Made by a program: the position numbers and the translations under genes. Positions 1 through 5,232 of a stretch of 9,212 nt of DNA are shown here, one piece after another. The stretch covers positions 1 through 9,212 of the forward strand of contig JAFTKV010000300.1 in assembly GCA_017453085.1 (NCBI GenBank). Direction: 5' to 3'. Each line of letters starts with the position of its first letter. Positions within the stretch are counted from its first letter, which is position 1. The notes beneath the pieces are model-generated. The model was not told the origin of the DNA. It saw only the letters and a list, made by a program, of their open reading frames with translations, and made no database searches. Source of the DNA: Clostridia bacterium (lineage in GTDB: Bacteria > Bacillota > Clostridia > Oscillospirales > CAG-272).

Positions 1-1
1 C

Positions 2-1285
2 TATTATACCACTCCTTGGGGCGAAGCGTACTGGGTAACCATTGGCAAGACCAATAATGCTGATGACGAGCCTTCCGCAGATTTTGTAAACAAGGACAAG
101 TTTGAAGAAACCATTGACCAATTGTTGGCTGATTCCCTTTTGGTTTCTATCGAAACAGGCGTAAAGGGCATTGCTCCTCAGTGGGGAGCAGATGAATGTC
201 TGGTAAAGTGGACCGGTACGATCACCGCTCCCGAAACCGCAAACTGGACAATTGTGGGTTATAATATCAACAACTGCTTCGCAATGAAGGTCAACGGCAA
301 GCTGGTGTACGAATACTGGGGTTGTAACTACGCTCTGGTGAATACACACCTGCCCTCTGACGTATCCTTTGAAGCCAAAGCCGGCGAGCCCGTTGAGGTT
401 GAAATGTATTACTTGGATCTGGGCGGCGCAGAAGATTGCGGTATTATGATTAAAACCGAAAACGGCGAGCCCAAATATCTGGATCAGACCTTTGACCTGA
501 ATCTGACCAAAGAACTGTACTATTCCAAGTGCTACAAGGCTGCAGCTTGGGCTGATGACGCTGCCATCAGAGGCACCGGTAACGGCGGTCAGTGTGAAGA
601 GGCAAACTTCCATTTTGACGAAACCTTTGAGCGTTTGTCCTCCCAGATGGTAAAGGGTGAGCCTCGCAAGGTAGCAAGCTTTGATGCTGATCTGGCAAGT
701 GACGCTTATATCGTAGAGTACACCGGTTGGATGGTACCCAAAATCTCCGGCGAATATACCTTTGGCGCATTTGCTGTGGACAACGGTTTCGCTATGGACA
801 TCGGAGATCAGCGTGTATATGAGTTCTGGGCTGGTCACGCATGGAACGATATCGGCGGCAATACCTATCCTGAATCCATCAAGCTGGAAGCAGGCAAGGC
901 ATATCCCTTCAAAGCATACTTCTTGGAAACCGGCGGCGGCGAGGTTATGCAGCTGAACTGCTCGGTAGACGGTGGTAGCAAGTACGACGTATCTCATCTG
1001 TTCAGCTACTATACCGAATGTCCTCACGCTAACGTAGATGTGACAGGCGCAAAGGATGCCACCGAGACTGAACCCGGTTACACCGGTGACAAAGTATGTA
1101 AGGATTGCGGCGAAACCGTAGAAAAGGGTAAGGAAATTCCCGCTACCGGCACCTCAACTCCCGGTACTGACGAGCCCGTAACCGATGTTCCTCCTACCGG
1201 CGATCTGCTGATTCCGATGATTGCAGTTGCAATGATTGGTGCAGTCGCAGTATTTGCTCTCAAGAAAAAGAGAGTGCTTGGATAA
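2..1285 (+). CDS. Sortase-anchored surface protein with two PA14-like domains (5' end missing)
   Basis: The reading frame is already open at the left edge (window residues 1-427, TAA at 1283-1285), so the start lies outside; the TTG at 122 is internal. Two related beta-sandwich segments of PA14 type are visible at about residues 30-165 and 190-336. Each has the pattern of a W/Y-T-G strand, then NCFAMKVNGK or NGFAMDIGDQ followed by VYE-Y/F-W, then a stretch such as KLEAGKAYPFKAYFLETGGG. PA14 domains usually bind carbohydrate. A Cys-containing tail module follows (340-383, CPHANVDVTGAKDA then GYTGDKVCKDCG), then a Thr/Pro/Asp linker. The C-terminus is VPPTGD (396-401), a hydrophobic segment (402-420) and KKKRVLG, which is a cell-wall sorting signal of relaxed LPXTG type. 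I infer a wall-anchored protein that binds glycans or is part of a larger surface enzyme; any catalytic domain would lie upstream. The exact ligand cannot be read from the sequence. Confidence 0.85.
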   Translation, partial: YYTTPWGEAYWVTIGKTNNADDEPSADFVNKDKFEETIDQLLADSLLVSIETGVKGIAPQWGADECLVKWTGTITAPETANWTIVGYNINNCFAMKVNGKLVYEYWGCNYALVNTHLPSDVSFEAKAGEPVEVEMYYLDLGGAEDCGIMIKTENGEPKYLDQTFDLNLTKELYYSKCYKAAAWADDAAIRGTGNGGQCEEANFHFDETFERLSSQMVKGEPRKVASFDADLASDAYIVEYTGWMVPKISGEYTFGAFAVDNGFAMDIGDQRVYEFWAGHAWNDIGGNTYPESIKLEAGKAYPFKAYFLETGGGEVMQLNCSVDGGSKYDVSHLFSYYTECPHANVDVTGAKDATETEPGYTGDKVCKDCGETVEKGKEIPATGTSTPGTDEPVTDVPPTGDLLIPMIAVAMIGAVAVFALKKKRVLG

Positions 1286-1294
1286 CTGACATGT

Positions 1295-1323
1295 CCCCCA
1301 AAAAGTGTCTCACTTTTTGGGGG
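1295..1323 (+). terminator. Perfect 13-bp hairpin after the surface-protein gene, probable terminator
   Basis: CCCCCAAAAAGTG (1295-1307) and CACTTTTTGGGGG (1311-1323) are perfect reverse complements separated by TCT. The hairpin begins 9 bp after the stop codon. The position suits transcription termination, but no T-tract follows the stem (CAATTTC comes next), so it is not a textbook intrinsic terminator. The near-symmetric element could work in both directions or be a dispersed palindromic repeat. Confidence 0.5.
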
Positions 1324-1351
1324 CAATTTCAACTGACGCGCTTTTTCGAAG

Positions 1352-1370
1352 AGTAAACCAGAAGTCGCTT
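1352..1370 (+). promoter_or_regulatory. 19-nt conserved box, copy 1 (candidate operator)
   Basis: AGTAAACCAGAAGTCGCTT matches the box at 5157-5175 at 16 of 19 positions. Its first base lies exactly 40 bp upstream of the first base of the -10 hexamer, as in copy 2. It spans about -52 to -34 of the inferred start site and overlaps the -35 region. The inverted symmetry seen in copy 2 is weak here. Such a location suits an activator contacting RNA polymerase or a repressor covering the -35. The binding protein is unknown; the HTH protein encoded directly downstream is the nearest candidate. Confidence 0.6.
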
Positions 1371-1397
1371 TTCTTTTTTACGGTTTTGTGATACAAT
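1369..1397 (+). promoter_or_regulatory. Extended -10 promoter of the HTH-GH51 / abfA operon
   Basis: TACAAT (1392-1397) is preceded by TG plus one base (1389-1391), an extended -10 element. At 17-bp spacing the -35 position holds TTTTCT (1369-1374), a poor match to TTGACA, which suggests dependence on the extended -10 or on an activator. An overlapping perfect TATAAT at 1397-1402 is an alternative -10, but it would have TTTTTT (1374-1379) as -35 and lacks the TG. The inferred leader is about 33 nt. The ribosome site GAAAGGTAGG (1421-1430) lies 7 nt before the ATG at 1438. Confidence 0.65.
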
Positions 1398-1437
1398 ATA
1401 ATATACAGAATTCCGATAGCGAAAGGTAGGAATAACT

Positions 1438-3567
1438 ATGGATATGCAAAAAATTGGCGCGTTCATTCAAAAGGAGCGCAAGCAGCTGAAAATGTCCCAG
1501 TCTGCGCTGGGAGAGTATTTGATGGTCACCGATAAAGCCGTTTCCAAATGGGAACGGGGACTGGCTTGTCCCGATATTGATATTCTGAAGCATATGGCAC
1601 TGCTGTTTCATTGCAGTATTTCGGATATTGTAAACGGCAGTCGAACCGTTTTGAATTCCCAATGCTTCAATGCGTCAGCTACCGATGAGGCAATCAGCGA
1701 TGCGGATTGGGCGTCGGATGTAGAAGTGATCTTGGACTACACTTCTACTCAGTCCATCTCGCCCCTTCTCTATGGTGATAATTTGGAGCATACCCGAGGC
1801 TGTATTTACAGCGGTCTTTCGGCTGAGCTTCTGCGCAATCGGAAATTCGCAGGGAAGCCGGGGCGTTATGGCTGTGCTCATGAATGGTATGCTATTGGAG
1901 AGCAAACCTTCTGCAGCTTCGGAACACAGGGCGAGTATCTCTCGTTTGGTATGCCCTATACCAGACACGCAGAGGGCTATCGGATGCACCGAAGCCACGA
2001 GCGCAACGCCCAGTACGTTACCAGCTATACGAATCAAACTGCAGGCATCGGACAGAAGGATCTGTACGTTCACGGAGGCACAGACTACGAATTTTGCATT
2101 GCCGTTCACGCTACCGTGGAAACGGTACTGACCGTACGGCTCATCGGAGGCGATCGCTCGGTGTACGACAGCAAAACGCTGGTCGCTTCCACGGGAGATT
2201 GGCAAGAACAGACGCTGATCCTTACCGCATCCCGGGATGATGCCGAAGCCCGCTTGGAAATCACCTTTGATACGCCCTCCACTGTGATGATCGGCGCCGT
2301 CTCTCTGATGCTCAAGGAAAACTTCCGTGGAATGCGTCTGGATGTGATCGAGCAGATTAAGGCGCTGGGCATTCGTCTGCTTCGCTGGCCGGGCGGCAAC
2401 TTCGCAGGGGAATACCATTGGAAGGACGGTCTTTTGCCCCGTCATATGCGGTCGCCTCTGCAATCTTATCTGTGGTTGGAAACTCAGCCCCACAGCGACG
2501 GCTACGATTTTCACGAAATGAACACCGATGATTTCATCGCACTTTGCCGTGAGATTGGTGCTGAACCCTTTATTACCATCAATCCCACTTGGAATACCCC
2601 TGTAGAGAGCGCAGAGTGGGTGGAATATTGTAACGGCGACGAGACTACGCCCTACGGCAAGCTCCGTGCGGAGCGAGGGCATCCCGAACCCTATCACGTG
2701 CAGTTCTGGTCGCTGGGCAACGAGGCAGGCTACGGTCATATGGAGGGTGCCAACACCGCTGACGTTTATGCCAAGGTGGTGCGTAAGCACGCCGAAGAGA
2801 TGCTGAAGGTTACTCCTGAGCTGACTCTCTGTTCCTCAGGACCTTATCCCAATCAAGAATGGGCGAATTATTCTGCCAAAGCGTTGGCAGATATTTCCGG
2901 CGTGGTATCCCTGCATCATTATACCCGCTTCCCGCCGTTTATGAACGGCGCCCATCGCAAGGAGGATTATATCGCGCTGGTGGATGCGGCAAACAAGGAA
3001 AACGTGGACTGTATGCGTGTTTTGCGAGAGCAGCTGGGAGATGCACCCGTCAGCATTTCCTTTGATGAGTGGAACGCTTGGTACGCTTGGTACCGTCCGG
3101 GAAGCGTTGCGGAGGGCATTTTTGCCGCCGCATTCCAGAATATGCTTTTCCAGAACGCCACGCAGTTTGGCGTGATGATCGCCTGTCACTTCGAATCGGT
3201 GAACGAGGGCGCCATCAAGGTCTATCCCGATCGTGCGGAGCTTTCGCCCGTGGGACAGGTCTTTTCGCTGATGAAGCACCACGCAGGTGCGATGATCTGC
3301 GCGCTCCAGCCCGACGTAACGGCGACGCAGAAGGATGGAGTGGTTACCTGCACGCTGGTCAATCGCTCTTACGATCAAACGAAGAGATTTATGCTGAATG
3401 GCTGCGGTGCTTTGCTGTCAGCAGAGCTGTACCACGCCGACGAGGTAGTGCCTGGTACGGTATTTGCAATCAGTGAGCTTGAGGTTAACACCAAGGAGAA
3501 TGCAATGGAAATCGTTCTGCCTGCTCACAGCATTGCACAGATTCGAATGCAGTTAGCAGAGAAGTGA
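1438..3567 (+). CDS. XRE-type HTH fused to GH51 alpha-L-arabinofuranosidase-like module
   Basis: This 709-residue protein has no signal peptide and should be cytoplasmic. Residues 1-68 form a Cro/CI-type helix-turn-helix: ERKQLKMSQSALGEYL, then the recognition-helix segment TDKAVSKWERG, then CPDIDILKHMALLF. A linker follows to about residue 93. The rest is a complete GH51 architecture of the long type: the N-terminal LLYGDNLEHTRG strand with Glu117 (like the substrate-contacting Glu of the FIEHLGR motif), a CBM4/9-like beta-sandwich (about 135-290), a TIM barrel (about 296-600) with RWPGGN (316-321), the acid/base candidate Glu429 in SLGNEAG and the nucleophile candidate Glu544 in SFDEWNAWYAW, and a C-terminal beta domain. 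It may be a bifunctional enzyme and regulator, or a regulator whose GH51 fold senses an arabinofuranosyl ligand. The frame is continuous across the junction with no internal stop, so this is not two overlapping genes. The start ATG has a ribosome site at suitable distance; Met3 is a possible alternative. It is first in an operon with abfA. The domain calls are firm; the regulatory role is inference. Confidence 0.88.
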   Translation: MDMQKIGAFIQKERKQLKMSQSALGEYLMVTDKAVSKWERGLACPDIDILKHMALLFHCSISDIVNGSRTVLNSQCFNASATDEAISDADWASDVEVILDYTSTQSISPLLYGDNLEHTRGCIYSGLSAELLRNRKFAGKPGRYGCAHEWYAIGEQTFCSFGTQGEYLSFGMPYTRHAEGYRMHRSHERNAQYVTSYTNQTAGIGQKDLYVHGGTDYEFCIAVHATVETVLTVRLIGGDRSVYDSKTLVASTGDWQEQTLILTASRDDAEARLEITFDTPSTVMIGAVSLMLKENFRGMRLDVIEQIKALGIRLLRWPGGNFAGEYHWKDGLLPRHMRSPLQSYLWLETQPHSDGYDFHEMNTDDFIALCREIGAEPFITINPTWNTPVESAEWVEYCNGDETTPYGKLRAERGHPEPYHVQFWSLGNEAGYGHMEGANTADVYAKVVRKHAEEMLKVTPELTLCSSGPYPNQEWANYSAKALADISGVVSLHHYTRFPPFMNGAHRKEDYIALVDAANKENVDCMRVLREQLGDAPVSISFDEWNAWYAWYRPGSVAEGIFAAAFQNMLFQNATQFGVMIACHFESVNEGAIKVYPDRAELSPVGQVFSLMKHHAGAMICALQPDVTATQKDGVVTCTLVNRSYDQTKRFMLNGCGALLSAELYHADEVVPGTVFAISELEVNTKENAMEIVLPAHSIAQIRMQLAEK

Positions 3568-3578
3568 TTCGCCCTCTG

Positions 3579-3585
3579 AAAGGAG
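3579..3585 (+). promoter_or_regulatory. Ribosome binding site that fixes the abfA start
   Basis: AAAGGAG lies 8 nt upstream of the ATG at 3594. The same frame is open further upstream, with an in-frame GTG at 3564 that overlaps the preceding stop codon, but that codon would place this Shine-Dalgarno inside the gene. The ATG also gives an N-terminus that aligns with known GH51 enzymes. The site allows separate translation initiation within the shared transcript. Confidence 0.85.
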
Positions 3586-3593
3586 CAAATACA

Positions 3594-5078
3594 ATGAAAG
3601 CAAAGATTTGTTTTTCCAAACAACGAATTGTGTCTCCCATTGACAACCGTATCTACGGCTCGTTCATCGAACACTTGGGACGTGCCGTCTACGGCGGCAT
3701 TTATGAGCCCACCCATCCTACGGCAGACGATCAGGGATTTCGGCAGGACGTACTGGAGCTGGTGAGGCAGCTGCGAGTTCCCGTAGTGCGCTATCCCGGC
3801 GGTAATTTTGTGTCAGGCTACAATTGGGAGGACGGCATCGGAGACAAATCCCGCCGTCCACGTAAAATGGAGCTGGCTTGGAGCAGTATCGAAACAAACG
3901 AAGTAGGCATCGACGAGTTTCAGGAATGGGCAAAGCGTGCCGGCGCATCGGTGATGATGGCGGTAAATCTGGGCACTCGTGGCCCTGACGAAGCACGCAA
4001 TTTGGTGGAATACTGCAACAGCGAGACCGATACCTATTACGCAAATCTTCGACGTCAGAACGGCTTTGAAACCCCCTTCGGTATCAAGCTGTGGTGCCTC
4101 GGCAACGAAATGGACGGCCCGTGGCAGATCTGCAGTAAAACTCCCGAGGAATATGGCAGAATCGCCTACGAAACGGCGAAAGTGATGAAAATGGTAGACC
4201 CTTCCATCGAACTGGTCGCCTGCGGAAGCTCCAATGTGGATATGCCGCTGTGGGGCGAGTGGGAGCGCACCGTCCTGCGCCACACTTACAATCAGGTGGA
4301 CTATCTGTCGCTCCACAATTACTATAACAATCACGCCAACGATACGCCCCTCTTCCTTGCACAGTCGTTGCATATGGATCGGTTCATCAAACAGACCACC
4401 GCTATCTGCGACGAGATCAAAGCGGAGAAGCGGTCGAAAAAAAACATCTATCTCTCCTTCGACGAGTGGAATGTCTGGTTCCACAGTGGCGAAAAGGATC
4501 GGAAGGTGAAGCGCTGGTCGGTGGCGCCCCCCCTTTTGGAGGACGAGTACACCTTTGAGGATGCGCTCTTGGTAGGATGTCTCCTGATCACCCTGCTGAA
4601 GAATGCCGATCGTGTGAAGATTGCCTGCCTTGCCCAGCTGGTGAACGTCATCGCTCCCATTATGACCGAAACGGGTGGCTCCGCTTGGGCACAGACCATC
4701 TTCTACCCCTTCCTGCACGCCTCCCTCTACGGCAGAGGAACTGCACTTGCCACCGAATGCGAATGCGGCACTTACAATGCAGGAAATCTTACCGAGATCC
4801 CCTATGTGGAGACCATCGCCACTCTCGGCGAGGACGGGAAGAGCCTCACGGTCTTTGCGGTTAACCGCTCTCTTGACGAGGCTTGCACCGTGGATCTGTG
4901 TACGGAAGGATTTGAGGAGTATCGGATTGTAGGACACACTGTGCTGGAGTGCGACGATCTCAAGGCGATCAACACGGCAGAGAATCCGTTGGCAGTCGCT
5001 CCCACGGAAAAGACAATCGGCAACGCTCTCGTGTTGGCCCCCAAATCTTGGAATGTCATCCGCTTGCGGAAGAATTGA
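3594..5078 (+). CDS. abfA: Intracellular GH51 alpha-L-arabinofuranosidase
   Basis: The 494-residue product matches the canonical bacterial GH51 family (EC 3.2.1.55, about 500 residues), which releases terminal non-reducing alpha-L-arabinofuranose from arabino- and arabinoxylo-oligosaccharides by a retaining mechanism. Visible landmarks are IYGSFIEHLGRAVYGG (substrate-contacting Glu26), RYPGGNFVSGYNWEDG, MAVNLGTRG, the acid/base Glu172 in CLGNEMDGPWQ, the nucleophile Glu291 in LSFDEWNVW, and LAQLVNVIAPIMTE. As I recall Geobacillus stearothermophilus AbfA (Glu29, Glu175, Glu294), all three residues are offset by exactly three. A TIM barrel fills most of the protein and a beta-sandwich forms the last 100 or so residues. 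There is no signal peptide, so it acts on imported oligosaccharides. It starts 26 bp after the HTH-GH51 gene with its own ribosome site and no visible promoter or terminator between them, so the two are probably one operon. It is clearly divergent from the GH51 part of its neighbour, so this is not a recent tandem duplication. Confidence 0.95.
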   Translation: MKAKICFSKQRIVSPIDNRIYGSFIEHLGRAVYGGIYEPTHPTADDQGFRQDVLELVRQLRVPVVRYPGGNFVSGYNWEDGIGDKSRRPRKMELAWSSIETNEVGIDEFQEWAKRAGASVMMAVNLGTRGPDEARNLVEYCNSETDTYYANLRRQNGFETPFGIKLWCLGNEMDGPWQICSKTPEEYGRIAYETAKVMKMVDPSIELVACGSSNVDMPLWGEWERTVLRHTYNQVDYLSLHNYYNNHANDTPLFLAQSLHMDRFIKQTTAICDEIKAEKRSKKNIYLSFDEWNVWFHSGEKDRKVKRWSVAPPLLEDEYTFEDALLVGCLLITLLKNADRVKIACLAQLVNVIAPIMTETGGSAWAQTIFYPFLHASLYGRGTALATECECGTYNAGNLTEIPYVETIATLGEDGKSLTVFAVNRSLDEACTVDLCTEGFEEYRIVGHTVLECDDLKAINTAENPLAVAPTEKTIGNALVLAPKSWNVIRLRKN

Positions 5079-5088
5079 ATAGATTTTG

Positions 5089-5123
5089 CAAAAGGCGTTG
5101 TGTAACCAATACGGCGCCTTTTG
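5089..5123 (+). terminator. Terminator-like hairpin after abfA
   Basis: CAAAAGGCG (5089-5097) pairs perfectly with CGCCTTTTG (5115-5123) across a 17-nt loop that can itself pair weakly (TTG 5098-5100 with CAA 5107-5109). The T-run is in the 3' arm and is followed by ATTTG, giving a weak T-rich tail. The hairpin begins 10 bp after the abfA stop and ends before the next promoter, so it probably ends the HTH-GH51/abfA transcript. Confidence 0.6.
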
Positions 5124-5156
5124 ATTTGCAAGGCTTGGAGACTACTCTTTGGTAAA

Positions 5157-5175
5157 AGTAAACCAACAGTCGGTT
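5157..5175 (+). promoter_or_regulatory. 19-nt conserved box, copy 2 (candidate operator)
   Basis: AGTAAACCAACAGTCGGTT repeats the box at 1352-1370 with three mismatches. Its last 15 bases (5161-5175) form an imperfect palindrome, AACCAAC-A-GTCGGTT, with 6 of 7 pairs complementary, as expected for a dimeric DNA-binding protein. The palindrome centre falls near -41 of the inferred start, the classic position for an activator touching the -35, and the box overlaps the first two bases of the -35 hexamer. Confidence 0.65.
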
Positions 5176-5202
5176 GACGAAGCTGTGAAAAAATGTTAAA
5201 AT
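5174..5202 (+). promoter_or_regulatory. Promoter of the secreted GH127 gene
   Basis: TTGACG (5174-5179) and TAAAAT (5197-5202) are separated by 17 bp, and TG plus one base (5194-5196) precedes the -10. This is a strong vegetative-type (sigma-A) promoter with an extended -10. The inferred start near 5209 leaves a leader of about 24 nt containing the ribosome site AGAGGTG (5221-5227), 5 nt before the ATG at 5233. Confidence 0.75.
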
Positions 5203-5232
5203 TGAATAAATGATATCAAGAGAGGTGTCTTT

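Noticed and set aside
3564..3593. GTG at 3564 as the start of abfA, overlapping the previous stop
   Set aside because: The ATG at 3594 has an ideal ribosome site 8 nt upstream and gives the N-terminus expected for the family; the ten extra residues match nothing known.
4437..4533. Homopolymers A8 (4437-4444) and C7 (4527-4533) in abfA as possible phase-variation tracts
   Set aside because: The frame is intact, the tracts encode conserved GH51 residues (SKKN, APPLLE), and they are short; no sign of slippage is visible.
3813..4937. A 374-codon minus-strand open frame over abfA
   Set aside because: It is in codon register opposite a firmly identified GH51 gene and has no family resemblance of its own; it is a codon-bias shadow.
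5101..5116. TGTAACCAATACGGCG as a third, degenerate copy of the 19-nt box
   Set aside because: It resembles the box only with an internal deletion and several mismatches, and it lies in the loop and 3' arm of the terminator hairpin, so chance similarity is more likely.
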